From Vitellaria paradoxa (Eukaryota > Streptophyta > Magnoliopsida > Ericales > Sapotaceae): a DNA stretch of 64,000 nucleotides. Within the stretch, counting starts at the first letter, position 1, and every line of letters starts with the position of its first letter. A model generated the notes under the pieces. That model worked only from the letters and a program-made list of their open reading frames with translations, was not told the DNA's origin and did no database searches. Made by a program: the position numbers and the translations under genes. Where the stretch lies: positions 55,235,947-55,299,946 of the forward strand of contig CM034233.1 of assembly GCA_019916065.1 (NCBI GenBank), read 5' to 3'. Below are positions 1 through 12,079 of the stretch, piece by piece.

Positions 1-430
1 GCATCCTGCACTTCGAACAAGATGACATGTATATCATAGATGTCGCATAGAAAATTGTTGCAAACTCATTGAAATGTTGTTGTTTATTACCTTGAATTGA
101 TACCTAGGATAAGGGGGTGAACTTCATTCTACTTTTTATACAAACATATGTAATCAAGAACTAGGAGCTTTAAGCGTTCAAAACTAAGTGTACGCGATGG
201 GAGATTATCTCTTAAGTGTTGGTACCTCTCCTGTAGTAATCTATTTGACATTTGTAGAGCGATTGCGATCAAGACATTACAACACTCTCCTCAAGAGATA
301 CCATACCAATCAAGGATGGGGACAGTTCGTACTTTTCAGCAAGTTCCTTGCATAGCTTAAGGAAAACGTTCTTATCTACCCGACACATATTGTACAGCCG
401 TTCGGGACAGCCCTCTAAGAGTTCTCATAG
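1..430 (-). pseudogene. PIF/Harbinger-type transposase remnant
   Basis: Reading the minus strand from about 421 to 281 gives an open segment containing NMCRVDKNVFLKLCKEL, which resembles the helical N-terminal region of plant PIF/Harbinger (HARBI1-like) nucleases. Further left, translations such as CDIYDIHVILFEVQDA recall the region around the first catalytic aspartate, but stops and internal losses interrupt them. No intact ORF remains and the catalytic triad cannot be assembled. The element probably continues beyond position 1. This is family recognition by eye from short fragments. A different DDE superfamily is possible. Confidence 0.45.
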
Positions 431-1314
431 CCACGCCATGTCAAGGAGAGCGGATGTGTAGCATGGTTGTTTGAACAACCTGTTGGGAAAATAAGTAGAC
501 GCATGTGCAATGGTGAGCAGGATCAAATCTTCATCCTAATTCCAACGTTGAGCAGCTTGCTCGATGATATCGCTGCTGATGGCATCGTTCGCATAGTAAC
601 CCACCCATGCTTACAACCTGCTACCGACACAGCCAAAAAGGAAACTCATAAACGATGTACATAACCAACAAATGTCAATCATCATAACTTCACACTGAAT
701 GCGTAAAATTAAAAATTTTTAAACATTGATTATAACACATGGCTACAACAAATATAAATCCATCCCTAAATTTAATTGCCATTAATAACTTTGGATATGA
801 GAATCACATAACTTAGTTCAATTCATAAATGTAGGAAAAAAAGTGTACTATAGTACATGAATATTGTTCATCGTACATGCTCTACCAAATGCAATAAATA
901 ATAAATCCATGAGGGTGGGGGAAAATAATCATGATCCATATTGAAATTGGAGTAATACGAGGGTGGCATGTTGTTGGAATGGGCCTGTGGTTGGATTGGT
1001 GCGGGACTTGGGGCGAGGCTTAGGGGCACAAGCGTGACGGCCTTCATTCATCAGTAGTGTAGCCATGCAACCCACGCCTTATCGCATGGCATTGCCATGA
1101 ATGCCTCTCAGTTAATCGCCACTGAGAATAAGTCCGCTGCCCACTTGAAAATGGGGGAGTAGAAAGAACTAAACCCCGCAGTGTAGCAAGCTTCACAATA
1201 CATGCATCCATGCTACAACCGAGAGCATCCTAGATGACGTGCAATGACCTGTTACACGCTCGTAAGTGTCTGGCATGCGCTCAAGTGTGTTGTTCATGTG
1301 GCCACTTTGGGATG
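431..1314. other. No recognised gene; decayed sequence between transposon ORFs
   Basis: Short open frames occur on the plus strand (467-664, 1234-1494), but none has a recognisable domain. The stretch separates the transposase-like and MYB/SANT-like remnants and is probably intergenic sequence of the same decayed DNA transposon. Confidence 0.4.
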
Positions 1315-1933
1315 CTATCCACAAGCCATAAGTGCCCTTATCGTCCGCAGATTCATTGTCGCCCCAACGCCACTTACCACTGCCTGAACTGCGATCCTCA
1401 CTATAAATGGGGGAATGGGTTCATTCAAGTTCGAGAGGGTGGGACTGAAGGCTGCATGCTTGGAGTACTGATTGAGGAGTGGGGATCCGACTAAAGGGGT
1501 CCAGTGCCTTTCCCTAGTTGCGGTAGAAACATGAAACACCCGCTCCATAAGGTTCTCATGGTCCAGAATCTTCTCCCTGAATTTTAGGATCGCCGGATTA
1601 TCCTGCACACAGATTGGTGATGAAAAATTAGCAAGCATCGCAAATGAAATCCAATTAATTGAATATATTACATTTCATTGAAATTTAATGCATAAGGAAT
1701 ATAGACAAAAGTACTAAACACCATCAGTTGTTGCTACCAATGCTCCGGCGCATGGGTGGTGCCTGTAGTTGCACCCCAACCGACCCCGTGATTTTTAACC
1801 TGGGTGAATTCATGGTCGTCCAAGCCCTCCATTCCTTCTGCAGTTTCTCAATATGGCTTTTGACTTGACTCGTGTAGGTATTTCCTAGTCTCTCGGTTAA
1901 AATTTTGTGTGACCTTGCCATACCTGGTGGCAA
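1315..1933 (-). pseudogene. MYB/SANT-like transposon protein fragments
   Basis: Two minus-strand frames (1933-1724 and 1638-1315) read as successive parts of one protein. The first contains LGNTYTSQVKSHIEKLQKEW, the pattern of the third helix of trihelix/MYB-SANT-like proteins. The second starts near DNPAILKFREKILDHENL, a typical downstream segment. Such DNA-binding proteins are the second protein of PIF/Harbinger elements and also occur as host L10-interacting MYB-domain proteins. A frame change and stops separate the pieces. The upstream end abuts the poly-A tail of the LINE at 1958, so the LINE probably landed inside this gene. Confidence 0.45.
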
Positions 1934-1957
1934 ACAAATGGCATCCCTTCGAAGTCC

Positions 1958-1979
1958 TTTTTTTTTTTTTTTTTTTTTT
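1958..1979 (-). other. LINE poly-A tail (T run on plus strand)
   Basis: A 22-nt T run directly precedes the LINE 3' end sequence and marks its target-primed 3' terminus. Confidence 0.8.
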
Positions 1980-2205
1980 GAAAAGATAAGTAAGTATTAT
2001 TAATGAGCATTGGAGGGATGCCAAAGTATGAGAATCAAATTACATAATCCCCTACTTACTGCATGCTATCTATAAAAAGTAGAAAGGAGCTAAGATCTAT
2101 CTCGTTTCCTTCTTCTATCCAATTAAACAAACAAGAAAGGAAAAAACTTTTGGAGTGCAAAACAGTCCTTTCAACATTTTCAAAAATCCTCCTGTTACGT
2201 TCCTT

Positions 2206-5200
2206 TCAAATCAACCAAAAAAGACAATGAGGGATCATATTCCAAAGCTTCTTCTTCCTCCTACCCACTGGTTGTCCCCACCAGGCTGAGAGAAAGCATT
2301 TTAAGTTTGCAGGGAAGCACAATTGGATTCCGAAGCAAGAGAGAATTAAGCTCCAAATTTCAGTGGTCCAGCAACAATGGATGAGTAGATGCTCGATTGA
2401 TTCTTCGTGTCTGAAACATAAAGAGCATCTATTAGCTAGGGAGTAGCCCCTTCGCTTTAGATTGTCCAAAGTCAGAATCCTTCCCCTTGCGGCACACCAA
2501 GAGAAAAAAAATGACCCTAGGAACAGGAGCCCTCCATAAATTTATCTAAGGGAAGTCGTCCTTTTCTCCTCTCAGTAAGAATAGGTAAAAGGATTTTACT
2601 GTGAAGACTTTATGCATTAATTGCTTCCACATCAATGTGTCTACCGTGTCATCCATTGGTAGAGAATACAGTATATCTATCAGAGTCCAGAAACTATCCA
2701 ATTCCCAATCGTTTAATCTCCTTCGCAGCTATACATTCCAAACACTGTTTGGCCCATAACCTATGCAATAATCTAAAACCAGAGCATTCTTGTCCATATC
2801 TATTGCATAGATATCAAGAAAAAACTTCAGAAAGATAGCCACTAGCCAACCAATTGTGTTTCCAAAATAGAATCCTGTCCCCCCTTCCCACCTTCCAAGA
2901 TAGACAGTTAACAAATCTGGACCATTTCCTTCTTATACTTTTCCATAAACTGACTGCATAATAAGAAGGGCCCTCAGAAGAGATCCAGCCACCTTTTTCC
3001 TCGCCGTATTTTGTCACAATCAGTCTTTTCCAAAGACTGGAATCTTCATGAGCAAATCTCCATAGCCACTTCCCTAAGAGTGCCTCATTATGCAACTTCA
3101 ATTGTCTAATTCCAGCTCCTCTCGATTGAATCGGCTTGCAGACGACTTTCCAATCCACTAGGTTGTGCTTGAAGACTCCCTCCCTCCTACCCCAAATGAA
3201 ATTTCTTTGTAATCTCTCCAATTCCTTTAAGATTGATACAAGGGCTGGGAAAAGAGAGAAAAAATAGGTGGGAAGACTGGAGAGGACACTCTTGATCAAA
3301 GTGATCCTTGCCCCCGTTGATAGGTAATTAATTTTCCACTCAGCCAGTCTAGTTCTGCACCTTTCTAAGACAGGATCCCAAATTTGTTTTAGCCTGAAAT
3401 TGGAACCTAGAGTCATGCCTAAGTAAACTGTAGGAAGAGAGCCTGTTTTGCAGCCAAGAACTGCAACAAGATCCTCCAAATTTGAACTAGAACCCACTGG
3501 CAGAACCTCGGATTTGCTGAGATTTATTTTCAGTCATGAGACAGCCTCGAAGCCCAGTAAAATGCAGCGAATATGGCCTAACTGTAGCAAATCTGCACCA
3601 CAAAAAACTATGGAATCATCTGCAAACAAAAGGTGAGTTATGCTAATGCTTCGGTAGCTGGTTAAAATAGAGAAACCTTCAATATAGCTTGCCTGTTCTG
3701 CCTGTAACATCATTCTACTGAAGACTTCCATAACCAAAATAAAGAGAAAATGTGATAAAAGATCACCTTGTCTCAAGCCCCGAGAGGAAGCAAAGAAGCC
3801 TTTAGGGGTGCCATTAATCAAAACAAAAAAGCTAGCTGATGAAATACACCAGAATATCCACTGACACCATTTTTCTCCAAAACCCATTCTTCTCAGCAGG
3901 TAGAGCAGGAAATTCCAATTTACATGGTCAAAAGCCTTTTCAATGTCCAATTTATAGATTACTCCAGAACTTCTGCTCTTGATTTTTGAATTCAAAACCT
4001 CATTAGCAATGAGTATAGTATCCAAATTCTGTCTTCCCCCAACAAACGCATGTTGAGAGTCTGAGATGAGGCTATCCATAACCTGCTTCAGCCTGTTGGC
4101 AAGAACTTTTGAGAGTAGTTTATAAACAGCTCCCACCAAACTGATGGGCCTAAAATCTTTTAGCTCAACTACATCATTTTTCTTAGGGATTAAAGCAATG
4201 AAAGTTGTGTTCAGGCTTCGGACAAATCTGCAGTTGTTGTGAAATTCAGCAAACACTGACAGCAAGTCCTCCTTGAGAGTGCTTCAGTAGTTTTGAAAGA
4301 AGGCAATGGTCCAGCCATCAGGACCAGGGGCCTTATCTCCATTAAGTTCCATGAGAGTCTAATGAATCTCAGTTTCTGAGAAAGGGAGCTCAAGGCTTGC
4401 TGCAGCAGGAGAGCTAAGATGAGAAAAAGCAATATCATTTACTAGAGGCCTCCATTTTTCTTCCTCCTCAAACAGCCTCTTGTAAAAATCCACAATACTC
4501 TGTTTGATCACCCCTTGGTCTTCGGTTAACTCCCCATTGACTTTCAATTTATTTATCCAATTTCTCCTTTTGTTTGTTGATGCAATTTTATGAAAGTATT
4601 TAGTATTTCGATCTCCTTCTTTAAGCCATCGAATTCTGGATTTTTGCCTCTAACTTATTTCCTCCATTTTAATTAAATTAGTTAAGTTCATCATCTTGTC
4701 TTTCCTCAAAGTTCTCCCTAAATCAGAAAGGGAACCTTCATCATCCAGCAGATCCAAACCTTGGATGTCTTTCACTAGTTGAGCTTTTTGCTAATCGAGC
4801 CTACCAAAAACCTCAATATTCCAATGTTTCAGGTCTGCTTTTAAAAACTTCAACTTCTGAGTCGATCTATAACTAGCTGATCCAGCACAGCTGTATTTGT
4901 TCCACCAAAGTGCAATCATGTCCTTAAAGCCTTCAACCTGCAGCCACATGTTTTCAAATCCAAAGGGCTTTGGGCCTTCTTTAATTCCTACCCCATCCAA
5001 CATTAAAGGGGAGTGGTCGGAAACGATCCTAGGAAGAGATGATTGGAGGACTGCAGGGAATAGATCCTCCCATTCAAAAGATACCAGGAATCTGTCTATC
5101 TTGGATTTACTGGTGCTATTGCTCCAGGTGTACCTGCTTCCATTTAAAGGCAGATCAATTCCTTATAATCCTTCAATGAAGTTTGAAAAAATTTCCATCT

Positions 5201-5684
5201 GCCTTGTTCTTTTTTTGCACCCCCATTTGTCCTCAATATTTCTAACCATGTTGAAATCACCCCCCAAACACCATGGCAGGTTCTACTTGAAAACTGCTGC
5301 TTCCACTTCTTCTAGAAAATCTTATTTCCATTGATTTTCAACTGGTCCATAAACACCTGTAGAGGACCGAGAAATGTCCTCATCAATATGTTGGAACCTG
5401 CAGGAAATTGAGAAAGAACCAATGTCATGTTCCACAACTTGCAATTTCCTGCAATCTCACATGATTAGGATGCCTCCCGAGGCCCCAACGGACTCCAATG
5501 CTACCCACTTACAACAGCCACCACCCCAAAGAGTCCTAACAACAGAATCATCAATCCTACTGAGTTTTGTTTCCCACAAACATACTACATCAGGATGCTG
5601 TTTGGAGATTAAAGACTTGATAATCATTCTCTTCTCCTTTCCACAACAACCCCCAACGTTCCAACTTATTATTTTTGGATTCAT
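2206..5684 (-). pseudogene. LINE ORF2: endonuclease and reverse transcriptase, inactivated
   Basis: The reading starts at MNPKIISWNVGG (5684), the usual opening of the plant L1 endonuclease. The endonuclease block reaches about 4800, with GGDFNMVRN and SDHSP visible. The reverse transcriptase follows (about 4450-3530): FRPISLVGAVYKLLSKVLA, LDIEKAFDHVNW, SRGLRQGD and the catalytic LLFADDSIVF. A C-terminal zf-RVT domain lies at 2469-2206 (CSLCFRHEESIEHLLIHC). The frame is broken by stops near 5457, 5289, 5166, 4791, 4650, 4359, 4288, 3534 and 2814; several sit where the family has Trp or Gln. The catalytic FADD is intact, but no full protein can be made. Confidence 0.85.
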
Positions 5685-5727
5685 TCCCAAAATAGAGACA
5701 AAGGCCCCCTTCTTTTCTCTTTTTTTT

Positions 5728-5732
5728 GACAA
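5728..5732. repeat. Target-site duplication GACAA (left copy)
   Basis: The five bases GACAA directly precede the 5' LTR and recur at 10728-10732 directly after the 3' LTR, defining the copia insertion into the LINE. Confidence 0.95.
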
Positions 5733-5912
5733 TGTTAATGTACATAGTGTAATTAGCATAGTAGTAATTACTATACTTAATGTAGGAGATGAACCTAGTC
5801 AGTTGGTAATCCAAAGGGACACCAATGTAATGTGTAAAGTCACTCTTATTTATGTATATAAGTAACACACCAGAGGCTGTGACTGTGTGTGTATTTTCCC
5901 TCAATGTTTACA
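5733..5912 (+). repeat. Copia 5' LTR (180 bp)
   Basis: Begins TGTTAATG and ends TTTACA. It is identical to the right LTR except for one transition. A TATA-like TATATAAG lies at about 5857. Confidence 0.95.
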
Positions 5913-5924
5913 TGGTATCAGAGC
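5913..5924 (+). other. Primer-binding site (initiator Met-tRNA type)
   Basis: TGGTATCAGAGC begins at the first base after the LTR, the standard copia primer site complementary to the 3' end of initiator tRNA-Met. Confidence 0.95.
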
Positions 5925-6403
5925 GTTAGTCATTCTAGTCCTATTAAGTGTCTTCAAGAGCAGTGTGCTTCGTTTCTGTCAAGAGTTTGGAACTGCCACA
6001 GTCACGCATTCCAGCTCCAACGAGCACAAATCGTCTCACTGCTCATCACCCGATCCTTGTTTCATCAAGAGAGTCATACCTGTACAGTCGTCGGAAGAAG
6101 GCGGTGCTTGCCGGAAGAACATCGTCACTAGGAAGTCCACCACGCGCCGTCACGCGCCGCCGGAGTCTCTGCGCGTGGGTCTCACGCGCCACCATCTTTG
6201 ACGCGCGTCCAGGCGCGTGGGCCTTTTGCAGTCTTCCGACGTACTGCTGTTGATCTCTGAACTAGCATTTGTGCTGAGTTAGACGTCATTATTTCTCTAG
6301 TTGTTCAAATCCTTGTTGTCTTCAAAAGTTGGCCATTGGGGTTCTCTTTCTGAAAGATTTAAGCAGGGCCTTCGAGTTCTTGGACATCATCATATTTGCT
6401 ACA

Positions 6404-9400
6404 ATGGCTTCTGATATGTCAGTCGAATCGAAGATGATTAGCGGTCCAATTCCTATGCCCCAACAGCTAACCACAAGAAAATTGAATGGAACCAACTATG
6501 TTCAATGGTCCAAAGCTATTAAGATAGCATTAACGGGGTATGGAAAGCAGAAGCATTTGACTGAATCCGAGCCTCCCGAAGCTGATCCTAAGCACGATGT
6601 GTGGGTTCAAGAAGATGCACATCTGGTTAGTTTATTGTGAAATTCTATGGAACCTAATGTCGCTGACATGTGTACCCACCTTGACACATGTAAAGAGATA
6701 TGGGAGTATGTTCGTCTTCTCTTCTCTAGTGACCTCACTCGGATGTATGACTTATCACTGGAGTTTTTCCAACTTCAACAGTCCGGTAGGCCAGTTACTG
6801 AATATTTTGCATCTCTAAAACGTATCCATGAGGAATTGAATTCATTGCAGCCGCTGTCCACCGATATTAACGTAATGCAAAAACAAAGAGAACAAATGGT
6901 AGTTCTTCGTTTTCTTGCTGGTTTGGATACAGAGTTTGAGCCAGTGAAAGCTCAGATTCTCAGTGGAGCTACCCTTCCGTCATTTGCAGAAACCTATTCG
7001 AGGGTTATGAGGGCCGCTTCTAAAGATTCCTCTACTACTTCAGATTCAGCACGTTCTGCTTTAATTAGCCAGACTCCTGTTGAAATACAAGGTTCTGCTT
7101 ATAAGTCCCCACCTCAGTCTAGTGAACGTGGTCGAGGAGGTCGTGGCCGTGGTCGTGGAGGTCGTGGTACTAAACCCAAATGTTCCAATTGTGGTCGTGT
7201 GGGTCATGTTAGAGAGAATTGCTGGGATCTCCATGGAAAGCCACCTCATATGGCTCATGTCACTTCTTCTGGTGTCTCTTCCTCTTCAGATATCCTTAGC
7301 CCAGGGGCATCATCAACTGTGACACTTTCAGGAGAAGAATATGCCAAGTTTATCCAGTATCAGACAGCTCAGCAGGCATCTCTTCCAATCGTCTCTTTAG
7401 CCCATCAAGGTAATCCTATTTCTTGTGCGTCCACTTCCTCACATAGCTCATGGGTTATTGACTCTGGTGCTTCAGACCATATGTCTGGGGTCTCTTCATT
7501 GTTCTCTAATCTCCAGTGTTCTCCTATTCCTCATGTCACCACAGCTAATGGTTCCTCTAATCCAGTGAAAGGTGTTGGTAAAATTTATCTTTCCCCTAGT
7601 TTGCCTTCTTCTTCAGCTTTGTATGTTCCATCATTGTCTTTCAATCTTTTATCTGTAAGTAAACTCACCAGGCGATTCCATTGCTCCATGACGTTCTTTC
7701 CTGATTCTGTGATTATTCAGGATTTGAAGACCAGGAAGAAGATTGGAGAAGGGCATGAAGCACAGGGACTCTATTATTTAGCTCGTTCTTCACCTATCAC
7801 TTGTTCTACCGCCGCCTCACCGTTTGAAATTCATTGCCGATTGGGTCATCCGTCTTTTGAAAGGTTAAAAGTTATGGTTCCAAGTTTGAGTCCTGTTCAG
7901 TCTTTAGATTGTGAGTCATGTCAGTTAGGAAAGCATCACCGTGCTTCCTTTAGTCCTAGAGTCAATAACAGGTCCCCGAGTCCTTTTCTTTTAATTCATT
8001 CAGATGTATGGGGACCTAGTTGAGTTGTATCGAAGTTGGGATTCAAGTATTTTGTCACATTTATCGATGATTTTTCCAGGCTCACATGGGTTTATTTGAT
8101 GAAAGATCGTTCCGAATTGTTATCTATCTTCCAATCCTTTTGTCTTGAAATAAAAACTCAGTTTGATGTGACTATTAAAATTCTTCGAAGTGATAATGCT
8201 AAAGAATACTTCTCTAAGCCTTTCACTGATTTTATGACATCATTTGGCATTCTCCATCAGTCATCTTGTCATCGCACTCCATAACAAAATGGAGTTGCGG
8301 AACGGAAGAATTTACATTTAGTTGAAACAGCTCGTTGTTTAATGTTTCATATGAAGGTTCCAAAGACCTTTTGGGGGGATGCAATTCTTACAGCTTGTTA
8401 CTTGATTAACCGAATGCCATCTTCTGTCTTGAAGGGATGCTCTCCTTACTCTGTCTTATTTCCCCAAAAATCGCTGTTTCCTCTTCCTCCACGAATCTTT
8501 GGGTGTATTGCCTTTGTCCATCAACTTGATAGTGGGGTTGACAAACTTGATCCTCGTGCCCTTAAATGTGTCTTCTTGGGATATTCTCGAGTACAAAAAG
8601 GGTATCGATGCTATAGTCCTTCTCTCAATCGATATTTTGTGTGTGCTGGTGTCTCATTCTTTGAGAGTACCCCATTTTCTCTGATAATTCCTCTGTCTCT
8701 GATGTAAATAAGAGTCTACCATTACCTGTGATTTCTCCTTTTCGTCTTTCTCATCCTGATTTGCAGGTTTATTCCCGACGGCGAGCTGCTTTAGAGTCTT
8801 CCTGCTGCTTCAGGCCCTTCCCTCTCTCCTCTTCAGTCTTCAGATCCAACATCTCCATCAGCACCTACTGATCTTGATCTTCCGATTGCTCTTCGAAAAG
8901 GTACACGCACTTGTACTTCCCATCCCATCTCTAATTTTGTTTCCTATGCAGCCTTATCTCCATCCTATCATGCTTTTGTTACCTCCTTGTCTACTACTGC
9001 TGTTCCTAACTCTGTGTCTGAAGCACTGTCTCATCCTGGATGGAGTCATGCCATGGACGAAGAAATGTCTACCCTTCAAGCCAATGATACTTGGGATCTT
9101 GTTACTCTTCCTCCTAGCAAGTCAACAGTTGGTTGTAGATGGGTATATAATGTCAAGGTTCACCCTGATGGTTATATTGATCGGTTGAAAGCGAGACTTA
9201 TTGCCAAGGGCTACACTCAAGTCTATGGCCTTGATTTTTCTGAGACTGTCTCTCCTGTGGCCAAGCTTACATCAGTACGCCTTCTCATGTCTCTCCCAGC
9301 TATTTTCCACTGGCCACTTCATCAACTTGATGTCAAAAATGCTTTCCTCCATGGTGATCTTACAGAAGAGGTATATATGGAGCAACCACCTGGATTTGTT

Positions 9401-10540
9401 GCTCCGGGGGAGTCTAGACTAGTGTGCAAATTGAAGAAGTCGTTGTATGGCTTAAAGCAATCTCCTCGTGCATGGTTTGGAAGGTTTAGTAATGTGGTGA
9501 TAGAATTTGGATTGATACGTTGTGGTGTTGATCACTCTGTGTTCTATCGTCATTCCTCTCAGGGAAAGATATGGCTACTCGTTTATGTGGACGATATTGT
9601 GATCACTGGAGATGACACACGGGGAATCCATGATTTGAAGATATTCCTTCAGGCCAAGTTCAATACCAAGGATTTGGGATCACTTAAGTATTTCCTGGGT
9701 ATTGAGATTGCATGATCACATAAAGGTATTTTTCTTTCTCAGAGAAAATATGTTCTTGATCTGCTTTCCGAAACTGGCTTGTTAGGAACCAAACCAGTTG
9801 ACACTCAAATGGGTCCTAATACAAAGCTTCTGGCTGATAAGGGAGAATTATTTGATGATCCTGGTCGATATCGGAGATTAGTTGGGAAGCTTAATTATTT
9901 GACAGTTACACGACCAGATATCTCATTTGCTACGAGTGTAGTCAGTCAATTCCTTGATGCACCTCGCTCTAGCCACTGGGATGCGGTCATCCGTAGTTTG
10001 AGATAACTAAAGGGTGCACCAGGATGTGGTCTACTGTATCGAGATAATGGTCATACTCGTGTCCAAGGATATACAGATGCTGACTGGGCTGGTTCTCCAT
10101 CAGATAGAAGGTCTACTACTAGATATTGTATCTTTGTGGGAGGAAATCTAGTGTCTTGGAAAAGTAAAAAGCAAACCGTGGTGGCAAGATCAAGTGCAGA
10201 GTCAGAGTATAGGGCTATGGCCCATACGTCTTGTGAATTGATCTGGATGAGTCATATGTTAGAAGAATTGAGAGTCTCTGGATCGCAGCCTATGGAACTA
10301 TTTTGTGATAATCAAGCTGCTATCCATATAGCTTCTAATCCAGTGTTTCATGAAAGAACCAAACACATTGAAGTTGACTGTCACTTCATTAGAGAAAAGA
10401 TTCTTCAGAATGTCATCAAGACTAGTCATGTAAAGTCTGAAGATCAATTGGCTGATTTGTTTACTAAAGCTTTAGGGGGAGCTAGAGTGAGATACATTTG
10501 TAACAAGCTTGGAACATATGATATATATGCTCCAGCTTGA
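6404..10540 (+). pseudogene. Copia gag-pol polyprotein, inactivated
   Basis: The start is taken at 6404 because ACAATGGC matches the plant initiation context. Gag (6404 to about 7150) is followed by an RGG-rich stretch and a CCHC knuckle CSNCGRVGHVRENC (7181-7222). The protease has VIDSGASDHM (about 7455). The integrase HHCC region lies at about 7820-7950 and the core starts at YFVTFIDDFSRLTW (about 8045). The reverse transcriptase (about 9030-9715 and beyond) shows YVDDIVITGDD (about 9583). RNase H lies at about 10070-10500. Stops share the gag frame at 6638, 8021, 8282, 9713 and 10004. Two compensating single-base shifts lie near 8690 and 8800, between integrase and reverse transcriptase. 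Four of the five stops could be C-to-T changes from CGA or CAA. Confidence 0.93.
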
Positions 10541-10547
10541 GGGGGAG
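10539..10547 (+). other. Polypurine tract
   Basis: GAGGGGGAG directly abuts the 3' LTR and overlaps the end of the polyprotein frame, as is usual for copia plus-strand priming. Confidence 0.9.
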
Positions 10548-10727
10548 TGTTAATGTACATAGTGTAATTAGTATAGTAGTAATTACTATACTTAATGTAG
10601 GAGATGAACCTAGTCAGTTGGTAATCCAAAGGGACACCAATGTAATGTGTAAAGTCACTCTTATTTATGTATATAAGTAACACACCAGAGGCTGTGACTG
10701 TGTGTGTATTTTCCCTCAATGTTTACA
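10548..10727 (+). repeat. Copia 3' LTR (180 bp)
   Basis: One mismatch to the 5' LTR, followed at once by the second GACAA copy. Confidence 0.95.
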
Positions 10728-10732
10728 GACAA

Positions 10733-11165
10733 GATCCCTCTCTTTTTGTCATAACTTATTGAACATTGTAAATTCTTCAGTTCCCTTACTCCTCCCTTAG
10801 TGCGGCTTTTTTGAAACTTCTTTTTGCCACTCTTGAATTTCCTCCTTTTTTCTTCAATAGATTGTAATAAATCCATAATCTGTTCTTCAAAGCGTTCACT
10901 TGATATGCTCAAAATCTTCTTTAAAGACTTCATTCGATTAATCACCTAGGCTGAAATCAGTTTTGATCATGCCCACAATTCTCTAACAGCAATTGATTAG
11001 AGAACTACTGCTCATCATCTGGTCCAACTGCAGCCAAAGGTTGGCATTCTAGAGCTTTCTCATTAGCAGCTTCTTATAATCTAAAGGGGACCAACCAATT
11101 CCCTTGAGGTGAGATATTGTCTTCAGCTTGATCTTCTAGGAAAGAATTGACTGCATTGGTCTTCT
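10733..11165 (-). pseudogene. LINE segment upstream of the endonuclease
   Basis: The minus strand reads MINRMKSLKKILSISSERF, then FEEQIMDLLQSIEEKRRKF and RELKNLQCSISYDKKRG. Plant L1 elements carry this linker just before the endonuclease. Further right the frame is broken, but LECQPLAAVGPDDEQ and similar remnants continue to about 11165. Its distance from the endonuclease is explained entirely by the copia insertion. Confidence 0.75.
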
Positions 11166-12079
11166 CAAACTATCTCAAATTCAAAATGTTTATTTCTATA
11201 TAGCTATATATAAATTAATCATGTGGAGAAGATGGTAATTTTGTAATAAATTACATTTGAAATCTACTTACTTAATATTTAATTTTTATTGATATATAAG
11301 TTTCATTAATAAGCTACCACATAATTGAAATATGGTACAGGGGTCGTTCGAATGGTCCTTTCGATCAATGCAATCACACACACGTAGGAGGCATCTAGCT
11401 CCCTTTTTGGTAGAAACAATATGAAATATAACTCAAACAACACGTTTTGTGGGCAAACCCGCGATGGCCCAAATATCAATAGGGATGTGAGGATCCATAC
11501 CTGTATGACAGCGTCGAACGATAGGGAGGAGGAGCAAATGGTTAGGTATGTTGGAGACGAAGGTTGTAGCGCTGTTGGGAAGAGAGATGCACCTTAGAAT
11601 CATGCCTCTTTTGCTTGATCAAAGATAGTACTTTATTTCATTTCTTTGGTTCAAACAAGAACAGAACCCCTAGGACTTCCTTTCAAATCCTACCGATTCT
11701 TACAAGTTGGAGCAGAATCTAGAAGAGCCTATATGGGAAACGCGATTATTTTAATCGATGTTATGGCTTGCATTGTTTAATTTTCAACAACCAAACTAAA
11801 CCACGTAAAGATTCGAAGCTCTACAACTTTGTCCCCCACAATGTTTTAACATGTTCCTCGACTTCCGTTTGAATGGGTTCTGAACATGCCCTGCCATTCT
11901 GTCGCTATGCACTTGACCATTGTCATTAATTTTCATGTCAGTATCTATTTGAATGTGTTGCAATTTTACCATTTAAACAGGATTTTTGGTGAATTTTGGT
12001 TGATCTTTCAAACACCAAAGCATCTAACGCATTACATTTTACTATTTTTTTTGTACAATTTGGTGTTCCAAACGGGGCC
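11166..12079. other. Possible distal end of the Harbinger-like host element
   Basis: No coding gene is recognised. The stretch ends at 12079 with CCAAACGGGGCC, whose reverse complement GGCCCCGTTTGG is typical of plant PIF/Harbinger terminal repeats. If real, this is one end of the element whose other end lies beyond position 1. No matching terminal repeat is in view, so the boundary is inferred. Confidence 0.35.

Larger units (their letters stand above)
5733..10727 (+). mobile_element. Ty1/copia LTR retrotransposon with full structure and broken polyprotein
   Basis: A 4995-bp element with two 180-bp LTRs (5733-5912, 10548-10727), a Met-tRNA primer-binding site directly after the 5' LTR, a GAGGGGGAG polypurine tract before the 3' LTR, and a perfect 5-bp duplication GACAA. 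Domain order is gag, protease, integrase, reverse transcriptase, RNase H, the copia order. The LTRs differ at one site (C at about 5757, T in the right copy), indicating a young insertion, yet the coding region has at least five stops and two frameshifts. A GC-rich leader (about 6130-6230) lies between primer site and gag. Confidence 0.97.
1958..11165 (-). mobile_element. L1-type non-LTR retrotransposon (LINE), interrupted by a copia element
   Basis: The element runs right to left. Its 3' poly-A tail is seen as 22 T at 1958-1979. Endonuclease, reverse transcriptase and zf-RVT regions follow in the order expected for plant L1 elements. Position 5732 joins to 10733 once the copia insertion and one copy of its 5-bp duplication are removed, restoring a continuous reading into the region upstream of the endonuclease. 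The 5' limit, about 11165, is set only by loss of recognisable sequence. ORF1 with its zinc knuckle is absent, so the copy looks 5'-truncated. I found no convincing target-site duplication. Confidence 0.85.

Noticed and set aside
5733..5904. Open frames running from the copia LTR into the LINE (for example 5457-5759 and 5590-5904, minus)
   Set aside because: They are chimeras across the insertion junction; the LINE part belongs to ORF2 and the LTR part is noncoding.
1958..11345. LINE target duplication TTCGAAGTCC versus TTCGAATGGTCC
   Set aside because: The match needs a two-base gap and would place the LINE 5' end about 180 bp beyond any recognisable LINE sequence.
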